This document shows positions 7,847 through 17,462 of a stretch of DNA of 64,000 nt, piece after piece. Every line of letters starts with the position of its first letter. Position 1 is the stretch's first letter. Origin of the DNA: Hwangdonia lutea (lineage in GTDB: Bacteria; Bacteroidota; Bacteroidia; Flavobacteriales; Flavobacteriaceae). The position numbers and the translations under genes were made by a program. The DNA lies in the NCBI RefSeq assembly GCF_032814565.1, contig NZ_CP136521.1, positions 1,522,501-1,586,500 of the forward strand. The letters run 5' to 3'. The notes under the pieces are model-generated. The model was not told the origin of the DNA. It saw nothing but the letters and a program-made list of their open reading frames with translations, and searched no databases.

Positions 7847-8518
7847 ATGCTTTCGTTTTTTAAAGACTACAAAGGGTTTGCCATTGTTTTTGCAGGTATT
7901 TCGCTGGTTATTGTACTTATTATTTATAACACTTTAAATGTTTACAAACCGCTGCCTATTTACCAACCCGCCATGGTTAGTACCGAGTTGGTGGACAGCA
8001 CCATTCAGCACCAAAAAAAATACCATAAAATAGCCGATTTTAAACTTATAAACCAAAACGGAAGAACCATTACTCAAAACGATTACAAAGACAAAATTTA
8101 TGTTGCCGATTTCTTTTTTACCACATGCCAGACGATTTGCCCGATTATGACCGACCATATGGCGCAGATTCAAAAAGAAATTATGAATGACAACGATATT
8201 ATGTTGCTTTCACATACAGTAACGCCCGAAATTGATACCGTGGCTCAACTAAAACGCTATGCTCAAAAAAAAGGGGTTAACGACGATAAGTGGAATTTGG
8301 TAACCGGCGATAAAAAGCAGATTTACCAACTTGCCAGAAAAAGCTATTTGGCTGTTAAAGATCATGGCAACGGTGATGCTTTTGATATGATACACACCGA
8401 AAACTTTATGCTTATTGATAAAAAACGACAGATTCGCGGATTTTACGATGGCACCAACCCTGAAGATATCGATAAGCTTCTTAACGATATTGAGGTTTTG
8501 AAAGCTGAAAAAAAATAG
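7847..8518 (+). CDS. SCO1/SenC-family copper chaperone
   Basis: A 223-residue protein with an N-terminal membrane anchor (about residues 11-27) and a thioredoxin-like domain outside the membrane. The copper-binding set of the family is present: CxxxC at Cys94 and Cys98 (TTCQTICP) and a distal His at about 183 (MIHTEN). SCO proteins deliver copper to, or keep reduced the CuA site of, cytochrome c oxidase. No oxidase genes are next to it here. It is a single-gene unit, convergent with the superoxide dismutase gene. Confidence 0.9.
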   Translation: MLSFFKDYKGFAIVFAGISLVIVLIIYNTLNVYKPLPIYQPAMVSTELVDSTIQHQKKYHKIADFKLINQNGRTITQNDYKDKIYVADFFFTTCQTICPIMTDHMAQIQKEIMNDNDIMLLSHTVTPEIDTVAQLKRYAQKKGVNDDKWNLVTGDKKQIYQLARKSYLAVKDHGNGDAFDMIHTENFMLIDKKRQIRGFYDGTNPEDIDKLLNDIEVLKAEKK

Positions 8519-8590
8519 TGTTGGTTTTTTAAGCCTTTGAGCACTGCAAATTGAACCTCTTTTTTGGTTTTGCCGGTTATTTGGAGGAAA

Positions 8591-8687
8591 GGTACGCTAG
8601 GGATAGCAGTGGCATCCTTTTTTGAAGTACGAGAAAAAGATATAACGTCCCGATAACTATCGGGAAGACCGACCTTTAGATAGCGCC
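8591..8687. repeat. Dispersed intergenic repeat, copy A
   Basis: Starts with a CGCTAGGGAT..GCAGTGGCATCC block and ends with CGACCTTTAGATAGCGCC. Reverse-complemented, these ends match the element at 40553-40636 (GGCGTTACC..GGTCGGGC and CAATCCCTAACGC). It includes the perfect palindrome TCCCGATA-AC-TATCGGGA at 8648-8665. This fills most of the 285-base gap between the SCO1 and superoxide dismutase genes. Confidence 0.55.
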
Positions 8688-8695
8688 ATAAAAAA

Positions 8696-8726
8696 AATCG
8701 TCTAATAAAAAACTTACTAGACGATT
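8696..8726. terminator. Bidirectional terminator between SCO1 and SOD genes
   Basis: Perfect stem AATCGTCTA / TAGACGATT around a 13-nt A-rich loop. A runs lie on the left and T-rich sequence on the right, so it can act for both convergent genes. Confidence 0.6.
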
Positions 8727-8803
8727 TATATTTTTAATGAGATGCTTATACTACACTGAGCATAAACAACTAACAAAATTGTATCATAAAATTGGTTCGC
8801 TAC

Positions 8804-9412
8804 TTATTTCGCTTCGGCGTAACGTTTTTCAACCTCATTCCAGTTAATTACCTTAAAAAACGCATCGATATAATCTGGACGACGGTTTTGATAATTTAAA
8901 TAATACGCGTGTTCCCAAACATCCAATCCTAAAATTGGTGTGCCTCCGCAACCAACTCCTGGCATTAATGGGTTATCTTGGTTCGGCGACGAACAGATTT
9001 CCACTTTACCGCCTTTGTGCACACATAACCAAGCCCAACCAGAGCCAAAACGTGTTGCAGCAGCTTTACTAAAGGCCGCGATAAATTCGTCTTTTGAGCC
9101 ATAAGCGGCTTCAATAGCATCCTTTAAATCGCCCGATAAGTATCCTTTATCTTCCGGATTCATAACCGACCAAAATAAGCTATGGTTGTAAAATCCGCCA
9201 CCGTTATTTCTAACTGCGCCGTTGCTCATATCCAAATTTGTTAGAATATCTTCAATAGATTTTCCTACTAAATCTGTGCCTTCAATAGCATTATTTAAGT
9301 TGTTTGTATATCCTTGGTGGTGTTTTGTATGGTGTATTTCCATTGTGCGTGCATCAATATGAGGCTCTAAAGCATCATAAGCATATCCTAATTTCGGTAA
9401 TTCGAAAGCCAT
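8804..9412 (-). CDS. Iron/manganese superoxide dismutase
   Basis: A 202-residue cytosolic enzyme converting superoxide to oxygen and peroxide. The N-terminal helical hairpin carries the metal ligand His27 and the HxTKHHQGY signature. The C-terminal alpha/beta domain has the DVWEHAYY signature containing the last Asp and His ligands. Length is typical for the family. Whether it prefers Fe or Mn cannot be read with certainty. It is monocistronic, with a TAAATTTG box about 38 bases upstream on the minus strand. Confidence 0.96.
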   Translation of the reverse strand: MAFELPKLGYAYDALEPHIDARTMEIHHTKHHQGYTNNLNNAIEGTDLVGKSIEDILTNLDMSNGAVRNNGGGFYNHSLFWSVMNPEDKGYLSGDLKDAIEAAYGSKDEFIAAFSKAAATRFGSGWAWLCVHKGGKVEICSSPNQDNPLMPGVGCGGTPILGLDVWEHAYYLNYQNRRPDYIDAFFKVINWNEVEKRYAEAK

Positions 9413-9450
9413 AATTTTCTGTTTTTAAAATATTAGTATTTATTTTCATT

Positions 9451-9458
9451 CAAATTTA
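9451..9458 (-). promoter_or_regulatory. Candidate -7 box for the SOD gene
   Basis: TAAATTTG on the minus strand matches TAnnTTTG, 38 bases upstream of the ATG at 9412. Confidence 0.4.
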
Positions 9459-9525
9459 CGGATAAAACACATCAATTAAAAATAATAAATTGCTATCTGT
9501 CTATTGATAGTTTCTATATTGTCCC

Positions 9526-9533
9526 TAAATTTG
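9526..9533 (+). promoter_or_regulatory. Candidate -7 box for the AddA-like gene (near leaderless)
   Basis: TAAATTTG lies only 5 bases before the ATG at 9539. If used, transcription would begin at or near the start codon. The divergent SOD box lies 70 bases away. Confidence 0.4.
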
Positions 9534-9538
9534 TTTTT

Positions 9539-12500
9539 ATGCATCCCAACCACCCTTTTACTATTTACAACGCTTCTGCCGGTAGCGGAAAAACCTATTC
9601 GTTGGTTAAAGCCTATTTAAAAATCCTTTTCAACTCAAACAACCTACATCTTTTTAACCGCATTTTGGCTATTACATTTACCAATAAAGCGGTTGCCGAA
9701 ATGAAAGACCGCATAATTGAAACCTTAAAAGCGTTTTCCGATGAGGCCATTTTAAGCACTTCAAATAGTATGTTTGATGCTATTTGTGAGGAACTCGGTA
9801 TGGAACCTGAAGCGCTTCACAAAAAAGCAGAAAAACTACTCAACACCATTATTCATAATTATGCGGCGTTCGATATTTCTACTATTGATGGCTTTACGCA
9901 TAGATTGATTCGCACCTTTGCCCACGATTTAAAATTGCCTTTAAATTTTGAAGTTGAACTGGATCAAGATTCCCTTTTAAACGAAGCCGTTGATAGCTTA
10001 ATATCTAAAGCCGGAACAGATGAGGCGCTAACCAAGGTGTTGGTTGATTTTGCTATTGAAAAAGCCGATGACGACAAAAGTTGGGATGTGTCTTTCGATT
10101 TTAACAAAATTGCAAAATTGTTGGTTAACGAAAACGATATGCCGTTTATTGAAACTTTAAAACACAAAACTTTAAACGATTTTAAAGCGCTTAAATCGCA
10201 TTTAAAAAAAGAGATTTCTGCTTTTGAAACTACTATAATTGAAGCAGCTCAAGGTGTTTTAACCCTAATTGAAGAGGCAGGTTTAGAATTTGGTGATTTT
10301 TCAAGTAGTTATTTACCTAAACATTTTAAAAATTTATCAGATAAAAAATTCAATGTGAAATATGGAAATAAATGGCAAGAAAATTTAGAAACGGAAACAT
10401 TATACCCAAAGCGTGTTTCCGAAGATGTGGCATCCATAATTAATCAAATTCAACCGCAATTGGTAGCGGCTTTTAACACTACAAAACAAGCTGTTTTTCA
10501 TCTTAAATTTTTAAAAGCGTTTTATAAAAACGTTACGCCACTTTCGGTTTTAAATGCCATAAATAATGAGTTAGGTGATTTAAAAACGGAGCAGAACAAA
10601 ATGCTGATTTCAGAATTTAATGCCATTATTAGCAAAGAAATAAAAAACCAGCCCACACCTTTTATTTACGAGCGTATTGGCGAAAAATTCAAGCATTATT
10701 TTATCGATGAGTTTCAAGACACATCGGTTTTGCAGTGGGAAAACCTAATACCGTTATTAGAGAATTCACTCTCTGCCGAAAACGGCACTACCATGTTGGT
10801 GGGCGATGCCAAACAAGCCATTTACCGATGGCGCGGTGGTAAAGCGGAACAGTTTATAGATTTGTTTAATAAAAAAGAACAGCCATTCCAGATTAAACAA
10901 AAGGTAGAAACGCTGGAGGAAAATTACCGGAGTTTTAAAGAAATCGTAGCGTTTAACAATGGCTTTTTTAAGTTTTTAGCAAATCTAGTTTTTACGGCTA
11001 ATGATTATAAAGCTCTTTACGAAAACGCCCATCAAAACATAACTAAAACGGAAGCGGGTTATGTGAATTTTTCGTTTTTAGAAATTGAAAAAGATGATGA
11101 TAGGGACGCGCATTTCTCTGAAAATACCTTAAACACCATTAACAACTGCTTGGAAAATGGTTTTGATTTGGAGGATATTTGCATTTTGGTGCGAAAGAAA
11201 AAAGAAGGCGTTGCCGTCGCCAATTATTTGAGCCAAAATAACATTCCTATCGTATCTTCAGAGACTTTATTGTTAAATAATTCAGACGAGGTTAATTTTA
11301 TAAATAATGTTCTCTCGCTTTTAAATCAGCCTAAAAACAACGAAATAAAAATTGCTGTTTTAAATTATTTAACAACGCTTTTCAACATTGAAAACAAGCA
11401 CGAATTCTTTTCAAACCATATTAACCTTTCATTATCTCAATTATTTAAAAGTTTTGAAAAATTCAGCATCCAAATAAACAGCAGCAATCTGCTTCAATTG
11501 CCGCTTTACGATTTGGCGGAAACCATTGTGAGGAGCTTCAATTTAGTAAAAACATCAAACGCTTACATTCAGTTTTATTTAGATGTGGTTTTAGATTTTT
11601 CACAAAAAAAAGGATCGGATATTTCTGGGTTTTTACAGTATTTTGACAAGAAAAAAGAAAGCTTAAGCATAGTATCGCCCAAGGGTCAAAATGCGGTTCA
11701 AATCATGACGATACACAAATCGAAAGGTTTAGAGTTTCCGGTGGTTATTTTTCCGTTTGCCGATTTGGATATTTATAGAGAGTTGGAGCCCAAAGAATGG
11801 TTTGCATTAAACAAAGACACTTACAACGGGTTTTCGCACACCTTATTGAATTACAATAAAGATTTCGAGTTTTATGGCGACGAAGGTTTGCGTATTTTTA
11901 ACAAACATCAATCTGAACAGGAATTAGACAACATCAATCTGCTTTATGTAACCTTAACACGCGCTGTGGAGCAGTTGCATGTTATTTCAACCAAAGATAT
12001 TTCAGCAAAAGGCGAGGTAAACACCAAAAGATATTCGGGCTTGTTTATCGCATATTTAAAACACATCAACGCATGGGAAGATTCTAAATTAACGTACAGC
12101 TTCGGGAATGATAAAAGAACTTTTGAAAAGGAAATTTTGAAAAAAGAAACTCAAATTCAGCATCAATTTATTTCAACAGCAAAAGAAACGCACAATATAA
12201 ACGTGGTAACAAAATCGGGGTTACTTTGGGACACCGCCCAAAAAGAAGCTATTGAAAAGGGGAATCTCATCCACAATATCATGTCTAAAATCAACACCAA
12301 AGACGATATTGATTCTGCTATAAACGATTTTATCAATTCAGCTTCAATAAACCAAGAACAAGCTGCAATTTTAAGCACAACGGTAAACGAAATTGTAAAT
12401 CATTCAAAAGTTCAAAACTATTACACATTAAATCATACCAATTATAATGAGCGCGATATTATTACAAAAGAAGGCATGATTTTACGTCCGGATCGCGTGG

Positions 12501-12673
12501 TTGTCAATGCCAATAACGAAGCTGTTATAATCGATTACAAAACGGGTTTTGAAGATAAAAAACACGCTCAACAATTACAATTGTACCAAGACGTTTTGGA
12601 AGAGATGAATTTAAAAGTGACCGAGAAAATTCTTATTTATATAAATGATGATATTCAGATAAAAGAAATTTAA
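9539..12673 (+). CDS. AddA/RecB-like UvrD helicase-nuclease
   Basis: A 1044-residue superfamily 1A helicase with a C-terminal nuclease. Walker A ASAGSGKT is at residues 12-19, the DEFQDTS motif II is near 393, and a late helicase motif appears in MTIHKSKGLEFPVV. The C-terminal PD-(D/E)XK nuclease shows RPDRVVV (Asp about 985) and AVIIDYKTG (Asp999, Lys1001). With the nuclease at 14706-17462 it forms the Bacteroidota AddAB-type complex that resects double-strand breaks for RecA. The partner lies about 2 kb downstream, separated by an OmpA gene. Confidence 0.9.
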   Translation: MHPNHPFTIYNASAGSGKTYSLVKAYLKILFNSNNLHLFNRILAITFTNKAVAEMKDRIIETLKAFSDEAILSTSNSMFDAICEELGMEPEALHKKAEKLLNTIIHNYAAFDISTIDGFTHRLIRTFAHDLKLPLNFEVELDQDSLLNEAVDSLISKAGTDEALTKVLVDFAIEKADDDKSWDVSFDFNKIAKLLVNENDMPFIETLKHKTLNDFKALKSHLKKEISAFETTIIEAAQGVLTLIEEAGLEFGDFSSSYLPKHFKNLSDKKFNVKYGNKWQENLETETLYPKRVSEDVASIINQIQPQLVAAFNTTKQAVFHLKFLKAFYKNVTPLSVLNAINNELGDLKTEQNKMLISEFNAIISKEIKNQPTPFIYERIGEKFKHYFIDEFQDTSVLQWENLIPLLENSLSAENGTTMLVGDAKQAIYRWRGGKAEQFIDLFNKKEQPFQIKQKVETLEENYRSFKEIVAFNNGFFKFLANLVFTANDYKALYENAHQNITKTEAGYVNFSFLEIEKDDDRDAHFSENTLNTINNCLENGFDLEDICILVRKKKEGVAVANYLSQNNIPIVSSETLLLNNSDEVNFINNVLSLLNQPKNNEIKIAVLNYLTTLFNIENKHEFFSNHINLSLSQLFKSFEKFSIQINSSNLLQLPLYDLAETIVRSFNLVKTSNAYIQFYLDVVLDFSQKKGSDISGFLQYFDKKKESLSIVSPKGQNAVQIMTIHKSKGLEFPVVIFPFADLDIYRELEPKEWFALNKDTYNGFSHTLLNYNKDFEFYGDEGLRIFNKHQSEQELDNINLLYVTLTRAVEQLHVISTKDISAKGEVNTKRYSGLFIAYLKHINAWEDSKLTYSFGNDKRTFEKEILKKETQIQHQFISTAKETHNINVVTKSGLLWDTAQKEAIEKGNLIHNIMSKINTKDDIDSAINDFINSASINQEQAAILSTTVNEIVNHSKVQNYYTLNHTNYNERDIITKEGMILRPDRVVVNANNEAVIIDYKTGFEDKKHAQQLQLYQDVLEEMNLKVTEKILIYINDDIQIKEI

Positions 12674-12676
12674 CTT

Positions 12677-12859
12677 TACCCGTTGTGCATTTTGAATGAA
12701 AATAATTTCTATATGTCAGTTCGAGTGATTTTGAGGAACGAAAAATTGTATCGAGAACCCATTTATGGTTCAAAAATTCTTATTCTCGATACAAATTTCA
12801 CTCATTCAATCGTAAAATTCACTCGAATTGACAGAATTCTGCCAAAATGCACAACGGGT
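12677..12859. repeat. 183-bp nested imperfect palindrome
   Basis: The outer arms are a perfect 17-bp inverted repeat (ACCCGTTGTGCATTTTG at 12677-12693, its complement at 12843-12859). Inside are a second pair (12713-12731 with 12814-12833, one or two mismatches) and a third (12743-12756 with 12783-12797). The transcript could fold into one long hairpin. No transposase, so it resembles a MITE-like or structured intergenic repeat. Confidence 0.7.
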
Positions 12860-12961
12860 TAACTTCATTAATACAAATCCATTTTCAGCATTATTATAGG
12901 AAATTATAAATATGCCACACCAACCTCTAAATCTTGCAAAATTGACGAAAACCAAGGCAAA

Positions 12962-13126
12962 TATGCTTTAAAAGAAGGTATTTACGTTATTGGGTTCTTT
13001 TTATTCGTTGTACCGAAACGCAAAGCAAGAATTCGCGTACAACTAATGATGGTTCATGAAAAATCACATTTAGACAAGGCTATTGCTGCGTTCGCCAAAG
13101 TTGGCCAACAACTCAATGTAATCTAA
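12962..13126 (+). pseudogene. Decayed 3' fragment of kbl (glycine C-acetyltransferase)
   Basis: One frame reads YALKEGIYVIGFF, then VVPKRKARIRVQL, and ends FAKVGQQLNVI followed by TAA at 13124. This is the characteristic C-terminus of 2-amino-3-ketobutyrate CoA ligase (family pattern EGIYVxGFFYPVVPKGxARIRxQ ... GKxLGVI). Only about 55 residues remain, without the PLP lysine or any start, and the conserved YPVVPKG and SAAHT positions are degraded. It is a relic, not a gene. Confidence 0.75.
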
Positions 13127-13174
13127 AATCTTTCTGAATTACTTATTATTACGAAGGATTCATCAATATTTTTA

Positions 13175-13182
13175 TATATTTG
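13175..13182 (+). promoter_or_regulatory. Candidate -7 box for the OmpA-family gene
   Basis: TATATTTG, a match to TAnnTTTG, about 68 bases before the ATG at 13251. This would give an AT-rich leader of roughly 60 nt, common for abundant outer-membrane proteins. Confidence 0.4.
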
Positions 13183-13250
13183 TCTTTGTTAATAACATTT
13201 AACAACTTACTTTTGCTTACAATTAACACTTAAAAATTAAACTTTTGAAT

Positions 13251-14612
13251 ATGAAAAATCTTAGCAGATTATTGTTCGCTATGTTGCTTGTACTTGGTTA
13301 TAGCAACGCTAATGCGCAAGACGAAAACAACCCATGGCAAATTACCATTGGGGCAAACGCGGTAGACTTTTACCCTACGGGTGAAAACGCACCACTTGGT
13401 GATACGTTTGATGAGTTCTTTAATGTAGAAGACCATTGGAATATCTTACCATCTTTATCAACCATCTCTGTATCTAAATATTTAGGTGACGGTTTCTCTT
13501 TTGGAGTTGCTGGAGCTTTAAATAAAATCGATAAGTGGGGAGATGCTTCAGTTGATGATTTGTCTTACTACAGTGTAGATGGTACTATTAAGTACAGCCT
13601 TGGTAATTTACTTAACTCAAACACGCTTGAGCCTTATTTAGGTGCTGGTGGTGGTTACACTTGGGTTGACGAAGTTGGTGCTGGTACTGTAAATGGTACT
13701 TTAGGCTTAAATGTTTGGTTTAACGAGAACATTGGCTTAACACTACAGTCTGCATACAAACATGCATTTGAAGACTATTTACAAACACATTTCCAACATA
13801 CAGTTGGTATTTCTATCAAATTTGGTGGAACTGATACTGACGGTGATGGCATTTACGATAAAGATGATGCTTGTCCAGATGTTGCTGGTTTACCTGAATT
13901 TGACGGTTGCCCTGATACTGATGGCGATGGCATTCAAGATTCTAAAGACGATTGTCCTAACGAGCCAGGTTTAGCTGAGTTTAACGGATGTCCTGATTCT
14001 GATGGTGATGGTGTTCCAGATCATTTAGATGAGTGTCCTACTGTAGCTGGATTAAAAGCTTTAGCTGGATGTCCAGATGCTGATGGTGATGGTGTTGCCG
14101 ATAAAGATGACAAGTGTCCTAACGAAGCTGGTCCTGCTGCTAACAACGGTTGTCCTTGGCCAGACAGAGACGGTGATGGTGTTTTAGATAAAGACGATAA
14201 CTGTCCAGACGTTAAAGGTACTGTAGCTAACAACGGTTGCCCAGAAGTATCTGAAGCGGTTCAAAAAACGCTTAACGAATATGCTAAAACCATCTTATTT
14301 GATACAGGTAAATCTACTATCAAAAACGAGTCGGCTAAAGTATTATCTGATATTACAGCCATCTTAAAAGAATACACAAATTCTAAATTTACCATAGAAG
14401 GTCATACTGATAGTACTGGTAGTGCAAAACTTAACCAGTCGTTATCTGAAGCTAGAGCACTTTCTGTAAAAGAATATTTAGTTAAGAATGGTATCGATGA
14501 GTTTAGATTATCTGCACTTGGTTACGGAAAAGACAGACCAATTGACACTAACAAAACTAGAAAAGGTAGAGCTAACAACAGACGTGTTGAAATTAACTTA
14601 GTTAAAGAATAA
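13251..14612 (+). CDS. OmpA-family outer-membrane protein with TSP3 repeats
   Basis: About 453 residues from the ATG at 13251 (a TTG six bases upstream is less likely). A signal peptide ends near SNANAQ. An eight-strand beta-barrel-like region follows (to about residue 195). Then come five calcium-binding thrombospondin type 3 repeats of the DxDGDGxxDxxDxCP kind (about 197-340), and a C-terminal OmpA peptidoglycan-binding domain ([22 protein letters not shown]). It links the outer membrane to peptidoglycan. The smooth codon use and strong terminator suggest high expression. Confidence 0.92.
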   Translation: MKNLSRLLFAMLLVLGYSNANAQDENNPWQITIGANAVDFYPTGENAPLGDTFDEFFNVEDHWNILPSLSTISVSKYLGDGFSFGVAGALNKIDKWGDASVDDLSYYSVDGTIKYSLGNLLNSNTLEPYLGAGGGYTWVDEVGAGTVNGTLGLNVWFNENIGLTLQSAYKHAFEDYLQTHFQHTVGISIKFGGTDTDGDGIYDKDDACPDVAGLPEFDGCPDTDGDGIQDSKDDCPNEPGLAEFNGCPDSDGDGVPDHLDECPTVAGLKALAGCPDADGDGVADKDDKCPNEAGPAANNGCPWPDRDGDGVLDKDDNCPDVKGTVANNGCPEVSEAVQKTLNEYAKTILFDTGKSTIKNESAKVLSDITAILKEYTNSKFTIEGHTDSTGSAKLNQSLSEARALSVKEYLVKNGIDEFRLSALGYGKDRPIDTNKTRKGRANNRRVEINLVKE

Positions 14613-14642
14613 CACTCTATTTTAGTTAACAAATAAGTTTTT

Positions 14643-14674
14643 AAAAACGCTTCGGTTATCCGAAGCGTTTTTTT
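14643..14674 (+). terminator. Terminator of the OmpA-family gene
   Basis: Strong stem AAAACGCTTCGG / CCGAAGCGTTTT with a TTAT loop, followed by a T run, 30 bases after the stop codon. Confidence 0.85.
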
Positions 14675-14705
14675 ATTTTTATATAGCAGTAACAACTCAG
14701 CTTTA

Positions 14706-17462
14706 ATGACAACTTTTATTTTTGATGTTTTAAAAGATTTACAAGATTCCAAAACAAATCTTTCTAAACTAAACTTTGTTTTACCCAGTAAAAGAGCTGG
14801 TTTGTTCTTAAAGCATCAACTTTATCGAGTTACCAACGAAACCATTTTTTCGCCTGAAATCATTAGTATAGAAGAGTTTGTAGAAAACACATCTCAACTA
14901 AAACCAATTTCAAATACTGAGCTTTTATTTGAATTCTATAATAGCTATCAAACGCTTACCAAAAAAGAAAATCAAGATGCTTTTGAGGTGTTCTCAAAGT
15001 GGGCGCAAATATTACTTCAGGATTTTAATGAGATTGATCGCTACCTCATTCCACAAGAAAACATTTTTAATTATTTAAGCGATATTCAAGAACTAAAACA
15101 CTGGTCTTTAGAAGAAAACAAAACCGATTTTGTTAAAAACTACTTATCGTTTTGGAATAAGCTTTATACCTATTACACCCATTTCACTAAGCAACTTTTA
15201 AATAAAAATAGTGGCTATCAAGGATTGATTTACAGAGAAGCGGTTAAAAATTTAGACGATTACCTAAAAAACAACACCGAAAAACAGCATGTATTTTTAG
15301 GTTTCAATGCGCTAAATACTGCCGAGGAAACCATCATTCAAAAATTATTGGAACATAATGTGGCAAAAATTTATTGGGACATCGACCAAGTTTTTTTTAA
15401 CAACCCAAAACACGATGCCGCATTGTTTACAAGACAGCATAAAACCCGTTGGAAATATTTTGAAAAAAATCCGTTTCATTGGATTACCAAAAATTATTCA
15501 AACGAAAAGAACATTTCAATTTATGGTGTTCCAAAAAACATTGGGCAATCTAAATACATCGGCACCCTATTAAATAATCTCAGTCAAAGTAACCCGTCGT
15601 TGCAAAATACTGCGGTAGTTTTGGGCAATGAAAATTTATTGATTCCGGTATTAAATTCGCTGCCATCAACTATCGAAGCCCTTAATATTACCATGGGGTT
15701 TCCGCTAAAATCCATTCCGCTGGCCTCACTTTTCGAGAGCTTATTTAAGCTTCATAAAAACCCATCAAAATCATTTTATTATAAAGATGTGGTCAACATT
15801 ATAGCACACCAATTTATAAGGCCTTTATTTTATGTTGACGACACCGATTACGCCTCAAAACTCATTGAAACCATTGAGGCTAATAACATCATTTATTTAA
15901 CGCCAGACAGGTTAAAGCAAATTGTGCCAAAGGCTGATACAATTATCGATATGCTCTTTAGCAATTGGCAAACATCTACTGACGAGGCCTTAAAAAACTG
16001 TTCGCAATTAATCTTAATTATTAAAAACGATTTAACTGAAAACAAAGCTTCAAATTTATTATCCTTGGAATATTTATTCCGATTCAACGCATTGTTTAAC
16101 GAGTTATCGCGACTTAATTCAGAATACAATCACATCAAAGATATTTCAGCATTATTTAGCATTTACAAAGAACTATTAAGCAGCGAAACACTAGATTTTC
16201 AGGGCGAACCCTTACAAGGTTTACAAATTATGGGTATGTTAGAGTCGCGTGTATTGGATTTTGAAACCGTTATAATTTCATCGGTAAACGAAGGCATATT
16301 GCCCTCTGGAAAAAGCAACAATTCCTTTATTCCGTTTGATGTTAAATTAGAAAATAACCTGCCCACGTATAAAGAAAAAGATGCGGTATACACCTATCAC
16401 TTTTACAGGCTTTTACAACGCGCCAAAAACATTCATATTATTTACAACACCGAAGCCGATGTGTTAACTGGTGGCGAAAAAAGCAGATTTATTACGCAAT
16501 TGCAGTTAGAAAATATTCATAAAATAAAGCATCAAATTATAGCGCCTCATGTGCCTATTTTAGAACCCAAATTAAATGAAGTACAAAAAACGCCCGAGCT
16601 GCTAAATCAAATTATTCAGGTTGCGAAACAGGGGTTTTCACCGTCTTCACTTACCAATTATATCCGGAATCCCATTGATTTTTATTATCAGAAAATATTA
16701 AAGGTAAAAGAGCATGACGATGCCGAAGAAACCGTAGCCGCAAACACCTTGGGAACCGTTGTGCACAACACCCTTGAAGATTTTTATGAGCCTTTTGTTA
16801 ATACCTTTTTAACGGTTGAAAATATTACAGGTTTAAAAGCAAAAATTAATGAAAGGGTAAGCCATCATTTTAAAAAAGAATATAAAGAGGGCGATATTAC
16901 CAAAGGCAAAAATCTTATTATTTTTGAAATAGCAAAGCGCTACGTATCTAACTTTTTAGATTTAGAAATTCAAGATTTAAAAGCTGGAAACCAAATAAAA
17001 ATTATAGCCGTTGAAGCTGAAAATAAGGTATTAATTGATATTCCGGAACTCAATTTTCCGGTAAAATTAACCGGAAAAGTAGATCGCGTAGATGAATATA
17101 ATGGGGTAACCAGAATTATTGATTACAAAACGGGTAACGTGAGCCAAAGCAGTATAGAAATTGTTGATTGGGAGGCCATTACTACCGATTACGATAAATA
17201 CAGCAAAAGTTTTCAGGTGCTTACCTATGCGCTCATGATGCATCAATCCAATCAAATTCAGCTTCCCGTTGAAGCTGGTATTATTTCATTTAAAAACTTA
17301 AATTCTGGCTTTTTAAAATTTGCAAAAAAAGACAGTTCAAGAAGTAGAACCAAGAAATCGTTAATCACTCAAGACACTATTTCTTCATTTGAAACCGAAC
17401 TAAAAAAACTCATTTTAGAAATTTGTAATTTAGATACACCTTTCATTGAAAAAGAAGTATAA
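14706..17462 (+). CDS. AddB-like PD-(D/E)XK nuclease
   Basis: A 918-residue protein with the Bacteroidota AddB layout. The N-terminal inactive helicase-like part opens VLPSKRAGLFLKHQL without a Walker A lysine motif. A middle region follows with VIISSVNEGILPSG, and a C-terminal nuclease domain with HNTLEDFYEP and GKVDRVDEYNGVTRIIDYKTG-type residues (catalytic Asp and Lys of the QxxxY nuclease class). It should pair with the helicase at 9539-12673. Its stop codon directly abuts the ATG of the downstream hydrolase (TAAATG), so the two are cotranscribed. Confidence 0.85.
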   Translation: MTTFIFDVLKDLQDSKTNLSKLNFVLPSKRAGLFLKHQLYRVTNETIFSPEIISIEEFVENTSQLKPISNTELLFEFYNSYQTLTKKENQDAFEVFSKWAQILLQDFNEIDRYLIPQENIFNYLSDIQELKHWSLEENKTDFVKNYLSFWNKLYTYYTHFTKQLLNKNSGYQGLIYREAVKNLDDYLKNNTEKQHVFLGFNALNTAEETIIQKLLEHNVAKIYWDIDQVFFNNPKHDAALFTRQHKTRWKYFEKNPFHWITKNYSNEKNISIYGVPKNIGQSKYIGTLLNNLSQSNPSLQNTAVVLGNENLLIPVLNSLPSTIEALNITMGFPLKSIPLASLFESLFKLHKNPSKSFYYKDVVNIIAHQFIRPLFYVDDTDYASKLIETIEANNIIYLTPDRLKQIVPKADTIIDMLFSNWQTSTDEALKNCSQLILIIKNDLTENKASNLLSLEYLFRFNALFNELSRLNSEYNHIKDISALFSIYKELLSSETLDFQGEPLQGLQIMGMLESRVLDFETVIISSVNEGILPSGKSNNSFIPFDVKLENNLPTYKEKDAVYTYHFYRLLQRAKNIHIIYNTEADVLTGGEKSRFITQLQLENIHKIKHQIIAPHVPILEPKLNEVQKTPELLNQIIQVAKQGFSPSSLTNYIRNPIDFYYQKILKVKEHDDAEETVAANTLGTVVHNTLEDFYEPFVNTFLTVENITGLKAKINERVSHHFKKEYKEGDITKGKNLIIFEIAKRYVSNFLDLEIQDLKAGNQIKIIAVEAENKVLIDIPELNFPVKLTGKVDRVDEYNGVTRIIDYKTGNVSQSSIEIVDWEAITTDYDKYSKSFQVLTYALMMHQSNQIQLPVEAGIISFKNLNSGFLKFAKKDSSRSRTKKSLITQDTISSFETELKKLILEICNLDTPFIEKEV

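Larger units (their letters stand above)
12674..13250. other. Long intergenic region with palindrome and gene remnant
   Basis: No intact gene. From left to right it holds a nested palindrome (12677-12859), a decayed kbl 3' end (12962-13126) and the promoter region of the OmpA-family gene. The rest is AT-rich and unexplained. Confidence 0.7.

Noticed and set aside
12910-13126. A small functional gene between addA and ompA
   Set aside because: The frame matches only the C-terminus of Kbl with damaged positions and no plausible start or active-site part.
13845-14250. DNA tandem repeat or CRISPR-like array
   Set aside because: The periodicity comes from five thrombospondin type 3 repeats in the OmpA-family protein, with differing codons and no palindromic repeat-spacer pattern.
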